Position numbers and translations under genes: made by a program. Shown here in pieces: positions 26,414 to 37,919 of a stretch of 64,000 bases of DNA. A model generated the notes under the pieces. It had not been told where the DNA came from, ran no database searches, and saw only the letters and a list, made by a program, of their open reading frames with translations. Positions within the stretch are counted from its first letter, which is position 1; each line of letters starts with the position of its first letter. Origin of the DNA: Salinicoccus roseus (GTDB lineage: Bacteria; Bacillota; Bacilli; Staphylococcales; Salinicoccaceae); the NCBI RefSeq assembly GCF_003814515.1, contig NZ_RKQJ01000001.1, positions 1,178,001 to 1,242,000 of the forward strand, given 5' to 3'.

Positions 26414-27322
26414 TTGGATAATCAACGAATGCCACTCCACCTAAAAATGGGCAGCTTTCTGGCCAATATGAAGAATCTGCTGAAAGGCAAGGTGCTGCTG
26501 GCCAACGTGCTCCCTGTCTTTACAGCATACTGGCTGGCCCTCTATTTCAGCGGTGCACGCTTCATGGACCACCTGGGACTGTTCCTGCTGACGATGGCAG
26601 GGAGCACACTTGTCATCTCAGGGGCACTGATGCTGAATAACTGGTACGAGAGTGACCTCGACATGAAAATGGACAGGACCCGGAACCGCCCGACGGTGAC
26701 AGGCGCCTTTCCACTGCGCGCCGTACTGTGGGGAGGAATCGCGACGACGATCATCGGCCTCTCCATCATGATGTTCACCACCTTCGAGGCAACCATCTAT
26801 TCATTCCTTGGCTGGTTCTTCTACGTCGTCCTCTACACATTCTGGACGAAGCGCAGATATACACTCAATACCATCATCGGCAGCATTTCAGGTGCATTCA
26901 CCCCACTGATCGGGTGGGCCGTCATCACACCTGTGGATCATATCGTACCGATTGCTCTGTTCTATCTGCTTCTCATCTGGCAGGTCCCCCATACGTTCGC
27001 CATCGCAATAAAGCGCCTTGAGGACTATACCCGGGCTGGCGTTCCCATGCTGCCGGTCGTGAGCGGCGTCGATCTGACGATCCGCCAGATCATCATCTAC
27101 GTGATTGCACTCCTGCCCTTCCCCTTCATTCTGGCCGATCCGATGGGCTGGGGCTTTTCCACATTTGCACTCGCCCTTACCATACTTTGGATCATACTCG
27201 CAGCAATGGGACCGAAAGCCGGGAACAAAAAGGTATGGGCACAGATGAACCTGCGTTACTCGATCATCTATCTGTTCCTCATACTTTTCTCTATGGTGCT
27301 CATTACATTCTTCACGGGGTGA
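26414..27322 (+). CDS. ctaB: Protoheme IX farnesyltransferase (heme O synthase)
   Basis: Membrane UbiA-family enzyme that adds a farnesyl group to heme B to make heme O for terminal oxidases. About 302 residues with nine hydrophobic segments. The diphosphate-binding NNWYESDLDMKMDRTRNRP (near 77) and the second-site region WQVPHTFAIAIKRLEDY (near 193) agree with CtaB/CyoE. TTG 26414 is preferred because GAGGG lies 8 nt upstream; ATG 26429 is an alternative. The usual neighbour ctaA is not in the window. Confidence 0.88.
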   Translation: MDNQRMPLHLKMGSFLANMKNLLKGKVLLANVLPVFTAYWLALYFSGARFMDHLGLFLLTMAGSTLVISGALMLNNWYESDLDMKMDRTRNRPTVTGAFPLRAVLWGGIATTIIGLSIMMFTTFEATIYSFLGWFFYVVLYTFWTKRRYTLNTIIGSISGAFTPLIGWAVITPVDHIVPIALFYLLLIWQVPHTFAIAIKRLEDYTRAGVPMLPVVSGVDLTIRQIIIYVIALLPFPFILADPMGWGFSTFALALTILWIILAAMGPKAGNKKVWAQMNLRYSIIYLFLILFSMVLITFFTG

Positions 27323-27340
27323 GGAAGATGCTCAAAAATA

Positions 27341-27377
27341 AAAAGCCTTATCACACTTCATGTGTGATAAGGCTTTT
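27341..27377. terminator. Bidirectional terminator between ctaB and sufB
   Basis: A 16-bp perfect stem with a 5-nt loop and AAAA/TTTT ends lies between convergent genes. Confidence 0.92.
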
Positions 27378-27387
27378 CGTATATCGA

Positions 27388-28785
27388 TTAACCGATGGAA
27401 CCTTCCATTTCGAAGGAGATCAGACGGTTCATTTCGACCGCATATTCCATTGGCAGTTCTTTCGTGAATGGCTCGATGAAGCCCATTACGATCATTTCTG
27501 TTGCTTCTTCTTCTCCGATGCCGCGGCTCATGAGATAGAAGAGCTGTTCTTCTGATACTTTGGAAACTTTCGCTTCGTGTTCCAGTGAGATGTTGTCGTT
27601 CAGGATCTCATTGTAAGGAATCGTATCTGAAGTGGACTCGTTATCCATGATGAGCGTGTCACATTCGATGTTGGAACGTGCGCCATCCGCTTTCCTGCCG
27701 AAGTGGACCTGTCCCCTGTAGGAGACCTTGCCGCCCTGCTTGGCAATGGACTTGGAAACGATTGTAGATGATGTGTATGGAGCAAGGTGGATCATCTTAG
27801 CTCCGGCATCCTGCAGCTGTCCTTTGCCTGCAAGTGCGATGGACAGTGTCATGCCACGTGCGCCTTCGCCTTTGAGGAATACTGCCGGATACTTCATCGT
27901 GATCTTGGAACCGATGTTGCCGTCGACCCATTCCATTGTACCGTTCGCATCAACGAATGTACGCTTCGTAACAAGGTTGTATACGTTGTTCGCCCAGTTC
28001 TGGATTGTCGTATAACGGCAGTATGCATCCTTCTTGACGATGATTTCAACAACAGCGGAGTGCAGTGAATTCGTCGTATAGACCGGTGCAGTACACCCTT
28101 CTACATAGTGTACGCTTGATCCTTCATCACAGATGATCAATGTACGTTCGAACTGCCCCATGTTCTCGGAGTTGATGCGGAAGTATGCCTGCAGTGGTGT
28201 ATCGAGTTTCACACCTGGCGGGCAGTAGATGAATGATCCGCCGGACCATACAGCCGAGTTGAGTGCAGCAAACTTGTTGTCCGTCGGCGGGATGACTGTC
28301 GCCCAGTATTCCCTGAAGAGGTCTTCGTTTTCACGGAGTGCGGAGTCTGTATCCTTGAAGATGACACCTTTGTCTTCAAGATCCTGCTCCATGTTGTGGT
28401 AGACAACTTCGGATTCGTACTGTGCGGAAACACCTGCTAGGTATTTCTGCTCAGCTTCCGGAATGCCGAGCTTGTCGAAAGTACGCTTGATCTCTTCAGG
28501 CACCTCATCCCAGGAGCGTTCAGACTGCTCAGAAGGTTTTACATAGTATGTGATTTCATCGAAGTTGAGTTCTGAGAGGTCGCCGCCCCATGTAGGCATC
28601 GGTGTTTTATAGAAATGTTTCAGCGCTTTAAGTCTGAAATCGAGCATCCATTCCGGCTCTTCTTTCATTTTGGAAATTTCACGTACAATTTCTTCAGTAA
28701 GGCCGCGGTCGGAACGGAAAATGGATACGTCTTCATCGTGGAAACCATATTTGTAATCGCCGACTTCTGGTGCTTGTTTAGCCAT
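27388..28785 (-). CDS. sufB: Fe-S cluster assembly scaffold SufB
   Basis: A 465-residue SufB. With SufC and SufD it forms the SufBCD scaffold on which Fe-S clusters are built. The long beta-helix core is visible, with [24 protein letters not shown] (a conserved Cys region) and the C-terminal [15 protein letters not shown]. Last gene of sufCDSUB, 15 nt after sufU. Confidence 0.97.
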   Translation of the reverse strand: MAKQAPEVGDYKYGFHDEDVSIFRSDRGLTEEIVREISKMKEEPEWMLDFRLKALKHFYKTPMPTWGGDLSELNFDEITYYVKPSEQSERSWDEVPEEIKRTFDKLGIPEAEQKYLAGVSAQYESEVVYHNMEQDLEDKGVIFKDTDSALRENEDLFREYWATVIPPTDNKFAALNSAVWSGGSFIYCPPGVKLDTPLQAYFRINSENMGQFERTLIICDEGSSVHYVEGCTAPVYTTNSLHSAVVEIIVKKDAYCRYTTIQNWANNVYNLVTKRTFVDANGTMEWVDGNIGSKITMKYPAVFLKGEGARGMTLSIALAGKGQLQDAGAKMIHLAPYTSSTIVSKSIAKQGGKVSYRGQVHFGRKADGARSNIECDTLIMDNESTSDTIPYNEILNDNISLEHEAKVSKVSEEQLFYLMSRGIGEEEATEMIVMGFIEPFTKELPMEYAVEMNRLISFEMEGSIG

Positions 28786-28800
28786 TTAAATCACTCCTTC

Positions 28801-30472
<1,672 letters not shown>

Positions 30473-31789
30473 TTATTTTGAAAGAACTTTAAGTTCTATG
30501 ACTTCTCTGAGCTGGTTTTTCACGGATTCAATCGGCAATGCACGCACTACCGGGTCGAGGAAGCCGTGGATGACGAGCCTTTCCGCCTCTTTCTGGGAGA
30601 TGCCGCGGCTCATCAGGTAGAACAGCTGGATCGGATCCACACGTCCGACGGATGCTGCGTGGCCTGCTGTAACGTCGTCTTCATCGATCAGAAGGATCGG
30701 GTTCGCGTCACCGCGCGCCTTCTCACTCAGCATCAATACTCTGGATTCCTGCTGGGCGTCACTGCGCGTTGCGCCATGCTTGATGTGTCCGATGCCATTG
30801 AAGATGCTGGATGCACTGTCCTTCATTACGCCGTGCTTCAGGATATGGCCTGAAGAGTCCTTGCCGTAGTGGATGATCTGTGTCGTGAAGTTGAGCGTCT
30901 GCTCTCCACGGCCCACAACGACCGTCTTAAGGTTGGAGACGGAATTATCTCCCATGAGGTAGGTCGTGTTGTCATTGATGACATTGGAGTCGTTCATCAG
31001 ACCGAGCGCCCAGTCGAGTGTTGCGTCACGGCCGACGATACCACGACGGTTGACGTAACCTGTGAAGCCTTCAGAAAGGAAGTCCACTGCACCGTAGTTG
31101 ACCTTCGCGTTATCTTTCGCAATGACTTCTGAAATGATGTTGAACTGTTCATTGGATTTATCTACGTTGGAAAGGTAGTTTTCGACATAAGTCAGTTCCG
31201 AACCTTCATCCGCGACGATCAGTACGTGGTTGAAGAGAGAAGTCTTCTCATCATCATGGAGTACAACCATCTGTACCGGATCTTCAATCTGTACATTCTT
31301 CGGTACATAGACGAACAATCCGCCGTTCAGCATTGCTGTATGATAGGCAGCAAGCTTGTGCTCATCAATCTTTACGCCTTCGGTCATGAAATATTTCTCC
31401 ACGAGTTCCGGGTGGTTTGCACTGGCTTCGATGATGTTTTCGATTATCACGCCCTGATCGAGCAGTTCATCGGAAACTTGAAGATATGCAGGCGTATTGT
31501 TGTGCTGTACATAGATGTTTTTCGTGTGCTCGATGTCGAGAAGGCTCTTGACCGCTTCAGGCAGTTCTTCCAGGGAGCCGTATGTCGCGCTATCCGTCAC
31601 CGGCTGGGATACTGTGAAGAAATCCCACTTGTTGAGTTTCGTCTTGTCCGGTTTCGGCATATCGAGTGATTCGATTTTTTCTAGTGCTTCTTTTTTCTTG
31701 CTGATGAGAAGTTCAGATTCACCGCGTGATTCTGCACGGGAAATGACTTCATCAGCATTGATAACATATTCATTAACTTCAGTAGCCAT
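30473..31789 (-). CDS. sufD: Fe-S cluster assembly protein SufD
   Basis: A 438-residue SufB paralogue forming the SufBC2D scaffold. The conserved C-terminal segment [26 protein letters not shown] (shared with SufB) marks the family. ATG 31789 is chosen because AGGAGGATGACC precedes it; the ATG two codons earlier lies inside that site. The gene is 15 nt from sufC. Confidence 0.96.
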   Translation of the reverse strand: MATEVNEYVINADEVISRAESRGESELLISKKKEALEKIESLDMPKPDKTKLNKWDFFTVSQPVTDSATYGSLEELPEAVKSLLDIEHTKNIYVQHNNTPAYLQVSDELLDQGVIIENIIEASANHPELVEKYFMTEGVKIDEHKLAAYHTAMLNGGLFVYVPKNVQIEDPVQMVVLHDDEKTSLFNHVLIVADEGSELTYVENYLSNVDKSNEQFNIISEVIAKDNAKVNYGAVDFLSEGFTGYVNRRGIVGRDATLDWALGLMNDSNVINDNTTYLMGDNSVSNLKTVVVGRGEQTLNFTTQIIHYGKDSSGHILKHGVMKDSASSIFNGIGHIKHGATRSDAQQESRVLMLSEKARGDANPILLIDEDDVTAGHAASVGRVDPIQLFYLMSRGISQKEAERLVIHGFLDPVVRALPIESVKNQLREVIELKVLSK

Positions 31790-31804
31790 GGTCATCCTCC
31801 TGTC

Positions 31805-32590
31805 CTATTCTACATCTGCAGCGATAGTTTCGTCTTCAATGCCAAGTTCTTCCTTGATCCAGTCGTAGCCTTCCTCTTCAAGACGCTTGGAAAGCTCTTC
31901 TCCACCGGATTTCACTACACGGCCCTGCATCATTACGTGGACGAAGTCAGGTGTGATGTAGTTCAGAAGACGCTGGTAGTGTGTGATGATCAGTGCGCCG
32001 AAGTTTTCGCCACGCAGTTCATTGATGCCTTTGGATACTACTTTGAGTGCATCGATGTCGAGGCCGGAGTCTATCTCATCCAGGATGCCGAATTTAGGTT
32101 CGAGCATCATGAGCTGCAGGATTTCGTTACGCTTCTTCTCACCGCCGGAGAACCCTTCATTCAGGTAGCGTGTTGACATGTCGAGATCCATTTCCAGGTA
32201 GTTCATGTTCTTGTCCAACTTCTTGATGAACTGCATCAGGTTGATTTCGTCGCCCTCTTCGCGCTGTGCATTGATTGCGGAACGCAGGAAGTCGGAGTTC
32301 GTCACACCAGAAATTTCGGATGGATACTGCATGCCGAGGAAAAGACCGGCCTGGGCACGTTCATCAACTTCCATTTCGAGTACGTTTTCGCCGTCTAGCA
32401 GAACTTCACCTTGAGTCACTTCGTACCTTGGGTGTCCCATGATCGCCTGGGCAAGCGTGGATTTACCTGTACCGTTCGGCCCCATCACCGCGTGGATTTC
32501 TCCTTGCTTGAGTGTGAGATCGACACCTTTAAGAATTGGTTTGCCGTCTATTTCGACGTGCAGATCTTTGATTTCTAGAACAGAAGCCAT
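31805..32590 (-). CDS. sufC: Fe-S assembly ATPase SufC
   Basis: A 261-residue ABC-type ATPase. Walker A is [10 protein letters not shown] near 35, the signature FSGGEKKR near 148 and Walker [13 protein letters not shown] near 167. First gene of the sufCDSUB operon. The upstream region holds a PerR-type box that overlaps the promoter. Confidence 0.97.
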   Translation of the reverse strand: MASVLEIKDLHVEIDGKPILKGVDLTLKQGEIHAVMGPNGTGKSTLAQAIMGHPRYEVTQGEVLLDGENVLEMEVDERAQAGLFLGMQYPSEISGVTNSDFLRSAINAQREEGDEINLMQFIKKLDKNMNYLEMDLDMSTRYLNEGFSGGEKKRNEILQLMMLEPKFGILDEIDSGLDIDALKVVSKGINELRGENFGALIITHYQRLLNYITPDFVHVMMQGRVVKSGGEELSKRLEEEGYDWIKEELGIEDETIAADVE

Positions 32591-32638
32591 TTATTAACCC
32601 TCCAACAGATTATTTTGTATAAGTTTCTCCATACCAGT

Positions 32639-32664
32639 TTATAATAATTATAAATAATAGTCAA
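32639..32664 (-). promoter_or_regulatory. suf promoter with a perfect PerR-type box
   Basis: The 15-mer 32639-32653 matches TTATAATNATTATAA at every position. On the minus strand a -35 TTGACT lies at 32659-32664, and possible -10 hexamers (TATAAA/TAAACT, 32636-32643) fall inside or at the edge of the box. Repression of suf by a PerR/Fur-family protein is expected. The box is part of a 22-nt sequence identical to 15167-15188. Confidence 0.72.
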
Positions 32665-32756
32665 AGCCTGGTACGGGATTTAAATTACCATTATATTATA
32701 ACGTAAATGCGCCACACTTTAAACCTTTACCCCCCTTTTCACGGGAAAAGGCCCAT

Positions 32757-32790
32757 AAAATAGACCTCACGACTGATAATGGTCGTGAGG
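32757..32790 (-). terminator. Terminator of the DUF4870 gene
   Basis: A 9-bp stem (CCTCACGAC/GTCGTGAGG, 32765-32773 with 32782-32790) is followed on the minus strand by CTATTTT. Confidence 0.75.
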
Positions 32791-32803
32791 TAAATGAAAA
32801 TGG

Positions 32804-33169
32804 CTACTTGATGATGTCCAGGGTGAATGGGGGTTTGTAGACTTTCCCGTCATTCGCCTGGATGGCGCCGATGATTAGGAATACATAGAATGCGATGGTG
32901 ATGATCGGGCCGATGATCAGACCGATGAGGATAAAGGATGTAAGCCAGGCGATGAACATGTAGATCGTGTAGGAAAGGCCGAAATTGACTACATGCCTTA
33001 ATGCTTCTCCTGTAGCAGGATCATCGTCCTTCTTAAGTACCCAGATGAGCAGCGGGCCGAGGACAGCTGTAAAGGCGGATACGATGAATGAAACCATTAC
33101 GAGGGACTTGTCGAAGACGTGGACTTTTTCTCCATCTACGTTTCTTCCGTTCATATTTCCTTCGTTCAT
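32804..33169 (-). CDS. DUF4870 membrane protein
   Basis: A 121-residue protein with hydrophobic segments at about 25-47, 65-85 and 88-108. The pattern ALRHVVNFGLSYTIYM is typical of DUF4870/Tic20-like small membrane proteins. ATG 33169 follows GGGGGAGG. Monocistronic; function unknown. Confidence 0.8.
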   Translation of the reverse strand: MNEGNMNGRNVDGEKVHVFDKSLVMVSFIVSAFTAVLGPLLIWVLKKDDDPATGEALRHVVNFGLSYTIYMFIAWLTSFILIGLIIGPIITIAFYVFLIIGAIQANDGKVYKPPFTLDIIK

Positions 33170-33322
33170 TTCTCCTCCCCCTCCAATTAAAATACTATAC
33201 AGTGTATATTTACCCTAATACCTCAAAAAATAACACGCTGTTTCAATTTCTTTCCAGTATCCATTCCATGAGAATTGAAAAAAGGACAGGATTTTTTTCA
33301 ATTAAAACATATTAATCGTAAG

Positions 33323-33347
33323 AAAACCCCCGGTCCACAACCGGGGG
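33323..33347 (-). terminator. Terminator of the metNPQ operon
   Basis: A GC-rich stem (CCCCCGGT with ACCGGGGG, 33327-33334 with 33340-33347) is followed on the minus strand by TTTTC, 7 nt past the metQ stop. Confidence 0.85.
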
Positions 33348-33354
33348 CCCTGCA

Positions 33355-34239
33355 TTATTCTGTTGGAATGACTGCACCTTCATAATTCTCTTCGATGAAC
33401 TGCTTGATCTCTTCACCCTGGAGCACTTCCATGAGTTTCTGGATGTCTTCACGCTCTTCATCGCCGGTGCGGACTGCCACAAGGTTGGCATAAGGGGAAT
33501 TTCCATCTTCGACGACGATGGAATCCTCCGTCGGGCTCAGTCCGCCGTCCAGTGCGAAGTTGGAGTTGATGATGACTGCCGGGGCTTCATTGTTTTCATA
33601 CATGCTGACAAGCAGCTCCGGAGCAGTCTGGTTATCGAATTCAAAATTCTTTTCATTTGATGTGATGTCATCGAAAGTCGCATCTTCAATGTCAATGCCA
33701 TCTTCGATTTCAACCAGGCCTGCATCTACGAAGAATGAAAGGAAACGCCCTTCTTCAGCAGGGTTGTTGGACACGAGGATGGTGGATCCATCGGGCAGAT
33801 CCTCCAGTGAGTCGTAATCCTGGGAATATACGGCCATCGGCTCGATATGTACATTTCCCGCACTTGTGATGTCATAGTCGTGGGATTCCTTTTCCGTTTC
33901 CAGGTATGGCGTATGCTGGAAGTAGTTTGCATCCACTTCCTCGTCAGCAAGCAGACGGTTTGGCGTCGTGTAGTCATTGACGATGGAAATATCGAGTTCT
34001 ATCCCCTCTTCCTCAAGAACCGTTGCCGCTTCTTCAAGGATTTCTGCATGTGGTGCTGGAGATGCTGCGATGGATATCGTACCGCCCGCTTCTTCCGTCT
34101 CTTCGTTCTCAGCGTTCTCCGTTGTTTCTTCGCTTTCTTCACTGTCCTCAGTTACGGCATCTTCCGAACCGCCGCTGCCGCATGCGACCAATAGAGCTGC
34201 AAAAATAGAAATGGTGAGCAGCAAGAAAATCTTCTTCAT
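33355..34239 (-). CDS. metQ: Methionine ABC transporter substrate-binding lipoprotein MetQ
   Basis: A 294-residue NlpA/MetQ-family lipoprotein. A signal peptide ends in the lipobox LLVAC (Cys near residue 20), followed by an acidic Glu/Ser-rich linker (about 22-50) that may reflect a halotolerant lifestyle. The ligand domain holds ASPAPHAEIL and NYFQHTPYLE. Captures methionine outside the cell for MetNP. Last gene of a SAM-riboswitch operon. Confidence 0.94.
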   Translation of the reverse strand: MKKIFLLLTISIFAALLVACGSGGSEDAVTEDSEESEETTENAENEETEEAGGTISIAASPAPHAEILEEAATVLEEEGIELDISIVNDYTTPNRLLADEEVDANYFQHTPYLETEKESHDYDITSAGNVHIEPMAVYSQDYDSLEDLPDGSTILVSNNPAEEGRFLSFFVDAGLVEIEDGIDIEDATFDDITSNEKNFEFDNQTAPELLVSMYENNEAPAVIINSNFALDGGLSPTEDSIVVEDGNSPYANLVAVRTGDEEREDIQKLMEVLQGEEIKQFIEENYEGAVIPTE

Positions 34240-34278
34240 TACACTTTCCCTCTTTCCTGATTGGTTTTATTTTAATGA

Positions 34279-34971
34279 CTACCGCTTGTCGACCGCTTTT
34301 GCGGTCAAGTCCCCAAGAATCTGGATGACAAAGACGATAATCAGTATTGCTACAGTTGCGACCAGGGTGACATCACTCTGGTTTCTTGTGAAACCGACCA
34401 TATATGCCAGGTTGCCGAGGCCCCCCGCACCGATGACGCCGGCAATCGCTGTGGAGCCGACAAGCATGATGGCGGTGACGGTGATGCCTGAAATGAGCGC
34501 CGGCAATGATTCCGGCAGCAGCACCTTCCAGATGATCGTCCATGTATTGGCGCCCATGGATTCGGCGGCTTCAATCACCCCTTTGTCTATCTCCTTGAGC
34601 CCGATTTCAACGAGGCGTGCATAGAAGGGCGATGCACCGATGATGAGTGCAGGCAGTGCCCCCTGCGACCCCATGATCGTCCCCATCAGCACCTTCGTGA
34701 ATGGAATGAGGAGGATGATCAGTATGATGAATGGAATCGCACGGAACAGGTTGACAAGGAAAGCAGTGACGCCATAGACCGGCGCACTGGCCGCATGCTC
34801 GCTTTTGGATGACAGGAAAAGGATGATTCCGAGAATCAGCCCGAATATGAATGTAAACGCAGTGGAAATGACGGTCATGTAAAGCGTTTCGTTCGTCGCC
34901 GTAAAGACATCATCCCATTTGACGTTTTCGAATGAGAACATCTCGGCGAATGCATTGATGAATTCGCTCAT
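34279..34971 (-). CDS. metP: Methionine ABC transporter permease MetP (MetI)
   Basis: A 230-residue permease with about five or six membrane segments and the inner-membrane-component motif ([20 protein letters not shown], about 140-160) that contacts MetN. Its start overlaps the metN stop in an ATGA, so the two are translationally coupled. Confidence 0.94.
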   Translation of the reverse strand: MSEFINAFAEMFSFENVKWDDVFTATNETLYMTVISTAFTFIFGLILGIILFLSSKSEHAASAPVYGVTAFLVNLFRAIPFIILIILLIPFTKVLMGTIMGSQGALPALIIGASPFYARLVEIGLKEIDKGVIEAAESMGANTWTIIWKVLLPESLPALISGITVTAIMLVGSTAIAGVIGAGGLGNLAYMVGFTRNQSDVTLVATVAILIIVFVIQILGDLTAKAVDKR

Positions 34972-35987
34972 CCTTCCACCTCCACTGTCACAGCATGTTC
35001 AGCCAGTTCCTGCTCCAGGCTTTCAAGGTCCGCATCATCAATGTCGATTGCCACATACAGGTGGCCATAGGACTCATTGTTCGTCCGCTTGATATTGCCC
35101 GAGAGGATGTTCAGATCAAGATTGTATTTCTTGACGACCTGCGAGACGATCGGCGCTTTGGACTGAGAGCCGACAAAGCCGAGCTTGAGTATTTTCGAGG
35201 TCGGGAACATCTCCCTGACCTCCTCGAATGACAGGGCCGTCTCCTCATCGTTGATGTCATCTTTGACAAAGCGTTTCGTCACGCCATGCTCCGGATTCTG
35301 GAACAGCTTTATCACCGGCCCTGTCTCCACGACCCGGCCATTTTCCATCACTGCCGCACGGTCGCATATCTTGCGGATGACATGCATCTCATGGGTGATG
35401 AGGACGATGGTGAGATCCATTTCATCACGGATCTTCACCAGCAGCTCGAGGACCTCGTCGGTCGTTTCGGGATCGAGCGCACTCGTCGCCTCATCACACA
35501 GAAGCACTTCCGGCCTGTTGGAGAGAGCCCGTGCAATGCCGACCCGCTGCTTCTGACCACCGGAGAGCTGGCTTGGGTAGTTATCTTCGCGCCCCGTGAG
35601 ACCGACGAGGTCCACGAGCTCGGCTACACGGCGCGCACGCTCCTTCTTCGGTACACCGGCAATCTCCAGCGGGAAGCTGATGTTTTCGGCGACGGTCCGC
35701 GACCAGAGCAGGTTGAAGTGCTGGAAGATCATGGAGACCTTCTGGCGTTTCCTGAGCAGGTTTGCCCGGGTCATCGCACTGATGACATCTTCGCCGATCA
35801 CCACTTCGCCCGAAGAGGGCTGTTCCAGCCCATTCAGCATTCTGATCAGCGTGGATTTGCCCGCACCAGAATAGCCGATGACACCAAATATCTCCCCTTC
35901 CTTGATATGGAGATTGACATCATCCACAGCCTGGATGGTATTGTTCTTTGTCTTGAAAACTTTCGTTGCTTTCTTTATATCGATCAT
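34968..35987 (-). CDS. metN: Methionine ABC transporter ATPase MetN
   Basis: A 339-residue ATPase. Walker A is GYSGAGKST near 38, the signature LSGGQKQR near 140 and Walker [13 protein letters not shown] near 160. A C-terminal NIL domain (about 265-339), the methionine-sensing domain of MetN proteins, follows. ATG 35987 is chosen by the GGGTGA site and the conserved MIDI start; 30 extra upstream residues would run into the leader. Confidence 0.95.
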   Translation of the reverse strand: MIDIKKATKVFKTKNNTIQAVDDVNLHIKEGEIFGVIGYSGAGKSTLIRMLNGLEQPSSGEVVIGEDVISAMTRANLLRKRQKVSMIFQHFNLLWSRTVAENISFPLEIAGVPKKERARRVAELVDLVGLTGREDNYPSQLSGGQKQRVGIARALSNRPEVLLCDEATSALDPETTDEVLELLVKIRDEMDLTIVLITHEMHVIRKICDRAAVMENGRVVETGPVIKLFQNPEHGVTKRFVKDDINDEETALSFEEVREMFPTSKILKLGFVGSQSKAPIVSQVVKKYNLDLNILSGNIKRTNNESYGHLYVAIDIDDADLESLEQELAEHAVTVEVEG

Positions 35988-36044
35988 ACGTTTCACCCTG
36001 ACTTGTATATTGGAAAGGTCGTACATTTTCCGTTCCACTAAAGA

Positions 36045-36194
36045 AATAAAAAGCCCACTCAAAAGTTGAGTAGGCACCGGTTTTATCCATCAGCCTCTCA
36101 TCTTCGACCAGTCGATCAGTGAATTGGCACCTTGTCATAAAGACGGTTGCCGTGGTTTCATCGGGCACTTCCCTCCACCACTCTTGATAAGAGT
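36045..36194 (-). promoter_or_regulatory. SAM-I riboswitch (S-box) with terminator
   Basis: On the minus strand 36194-36095 holds the S-box core: CTCTTATCAAGAG, GGTGGAGGGA, GCCCGATGAAACC, GGCAACC, AAGGTGCCAATTC and a closing GATGAGAG that pairs perfectly with CTCTTATC (P1). A terminator hairpin (GCCCACTCAA/TTGAGTAGGC) with a T-rich tail spans 36075-36045. High SAM should stop transcription of metNPQ. Confidence 0.96.
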
Positions 36195-36216
36195 TTCATT
36201 ATTAGATTGTTAATAA

Positions 36217-36245
36217 TACTATCATCCGCATTCCTATTCGTCAAC
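36217..36245 (-). promoter_or_regulatory. Promoter of the metNPQ leader
   Basis: On the minus strand -35 TTGACG (36240-36245) and -10 TAGTAT (36217-36222) are 17 nt apart. The -35 lies within the last codons of yusE. Confidence 0.7.
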
Positions 36246-36551
36246 AAGGAATTCATCGAACACTTCCGTCAGATGGGTCACCGACTGGAAGGCATATACT
36301 TCCCTGATCAGTCTGCCCTTCCTGAACAGAAGCAGTGCGGGCGCCGATCTGATTTCATACAATTCAATGAGATCCTTATGATAGTTCAAATTTATGGAAG
36401 TATATGAAAATCCCTTCATTTCAGAGACGATATCGAGCATCCTTTCCGCAATCTGGCAGTTGGCACATATCGGCGCATAGCCATAGAGCACGAACGTCTC
36501 CTCAGATTGAATACGGCTGGTAATATCGATTGTCCTTGGTTCTTTCATCAT
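36234..36551 (-). CDS. yusE: Thioredoxin-like protein YusE
   Basis: A 105-residue single thioredoxin-fold domain with a CANC active site near residues 29-32 (YAPICANCQIAERML) and the cis-Pro SAPALLLFRKG. The start at 36551 follows AAAGGTAAG and lies inside the end of yusF, a 50-nt overlap. Same order as yusE-yusF-gcvH in Bacillus. Confidence 0.85.
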   Translation of the reverse strand: MMKEPRTIDITSRIQSEETFVLYGYAPICANCQIAERMLDIVSEMKGFSYTSINLNYHKDLIELYEIRSAPALLLFRKGRLIREVYAFQSVTHLTEVFDEFLVDE

Positions 36552-36909
36552 TACTGAACTTACCTTTCATGATCAAGCTTGTATCTACATAGAAATCGTG
36601 TCTCATAAGGAGGTTTGCCAAGTAGTCGCGTGGGCAGCGGCCCACTTCACCGAATTTCGGGTCAATATATATGTGAGTACTTTCACTCAGATGTTTTTTA
36701 AACCATTTCCTGATGTTTTTTCCCTCTTTGTCCGCGTCGGACAGGATATAGATGTCGGAGCCATTCAGCTGGTCGAGAATCTCATCCAATTTTGAGATTC
36801 CCATTGTACCATGGGTGCATATGATCTGTACAGGTTCAATCAATACTTCTTCGATGCGCCGCTTATCCGTCTTTCCTTCGACAATGAGCACTTTATCGGA
36901 AAAATACAT
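36502..36909 (-). CDS. yusF: Toprim-domain protein YusF
   Basis: A 135-residue protein comprising a Toprim domain: the Glu motif LIVEGKTDK near residue 7 and the DxD motif ILSDADKEGKN near 58. Related to RNase M5 and primase catalytic cores, but standing alone; substrate unknown. ATG 36909 follows GGGGTGA. Confidence 0.85.
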   Translation of the reverse strand: MYFSDKVLIVEGKTDKRRIEEVLIEPVQIICTHGTMGISKLDEILDQLNGSDIYILSDADKEGKNIRKWFKKHLSESTHIYIDPKFGEVGRCPRDYLANLLMRHDFYVDTSLIMKGKFSNDERTKDNRYYQPYSI

Positions 36910-36937
36910 TGTATTCACCCCTGGTATCATATTTGAA

Positions 36938-36966
36938 AAAAAACTCCAGACGATGTCCAGAGTTTC
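36938..36966 (-). terminator. Terminator of gcvH
   Basis: A 9-bp stem with two G-U pairs (ACTCTGGAC with GTCTGGAGT) around a 3-nt loop is followed by eight T on the minus strand. Confidence 0.85.
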
Positions 36967-36971
36967 AGTTT

Positions 36972-37352
36972 TTATGCATCCACCATTTCTTCGTAGGCAT
37001 CCGCATCCATCAGTTTATCAAGTTGTGATTCATCGGACAGTTCAATGACCACCATCCATGCTTCCTCATAAGGAGATTCATTGACAAGCTCAGGGCTGTC
37101 CTCGAGTTCTTCATTGATTTCGACTACTGTACCACTGAGCGGCGCATACAGTTCGGATACCGTCTTAACGGACTCCACACTGCCGAACGATTCCCCAGTA
37201 GTAATTTCATCGCCTTCAGCAGGCAGCTCCACAAATACGATATCACCGAGTTCGGATTGGGCGAATTCCGTAATACCGATTGTTGCCTTGCCATCTTCAA
37301 ATTTGACCCATTCATGGTCTTCTGAATACTTGAATTCTTTAGGTGTTGCCAC
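36972..37352 (-). CDS. gcvH: Glycine cleavage system H protein
   Basis: A 126-residue lipoyl-domain protein. The lipoylated Lys lies in [16 protein letters not shown] (near 63). It carries the aminomethyl group in glycine cleavage, and in Firmicutes it is also a hub for lipoate transfer to other E2 proteins. Start GTG 37352 follows GGAGG at 8 nt. No other gcv genes are adjacent, which fits a lipoate-relay role; lipA is elsewhere in the window. Confidence 0.95.
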   Translation of the reverse strand: MATPKEFKYSEDHEWVKFEDGKATIGITEFAQSELGDIVFVELPAEGDEITTGESFGSVESVKTVSELYAPLSGTVVEINEELEDSPELVNESPYEEAWMVVIELSDESQLDKLMDADAYEEMVDA

Positions 37353-37415
37353 GACAAAAACCTCCTTTTTCTTATACACTTATATAATCTCATAGTTCAC
37401 ACTATTTAGGCAAGG

Positions 37416-37778
37416 CTAATTCTGGCTGTTCACAAATTGTTTGTATTCCTCTTCCTTGAAGCCGAGCACTACGCTGGAGCCGTCATAGAGAAGGGGGCGC
37501 CTGATCAGCATGCCGTCTGTTGAAAGCAGTTCAACCTTCTCCTCTTTCGTCATTTCATCGAGACGTTCCTTGAGGCCGAGTTCCTTGAACTTCTTGCCGC
37601 GCTTGTTGAAGAATTCGTCGATATCCCTGCCCGAGCGCTCCACCAGTTCGGACAGTGTGCCGGCTGCCGGCGGCTGCTTCACCATGTCTATGCTCTCGAA
37701 TTCAACGTCATTTTCCTGCAGGAACTTCTTTCCTTTGCGACAGGTCGTGCATTTCGGGTATTCATATAATGTAATCAT
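37416..37778 (-). CDS. yusI: ArsC/Spx-family protein YusI
   Basis: A 120-residue thioredoxin-fold protein of the ArsC/Spx/MgsR group, with the CTTC redox motif near residues 10-13 and the RRPLLYDG segment near 93. It lacks obvious features to decide between arsenate reductase and an RNA polymerase-binding Spx-like role. It keeps the yus neighbourhood. Confidence 0.82.
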   Translation of the reverse strand: MITLYEYPKCTTCRKGKKFLQENDVEFESIDMVKQPPAAGTLSELVERSGRDIDEFFNKRGKKFKELGLKERLDEMTKEEKVELLSTDGMLIRRPLLYDGSSVVLGFKEEEYKQFVNSQN

Positions 37779-37919
37779 CCATTACCTCCAGAAGGGTTGT
37801 TATCCATAATATACTTGCAAATAAATGCATATTGCAAGCGGAATCGGACTGCCCGTTTCATATTCCGTCCGAAAGATGATAAAATGGATGATAATCACAC
37901 TGTTAAAGGAGCATTGATA

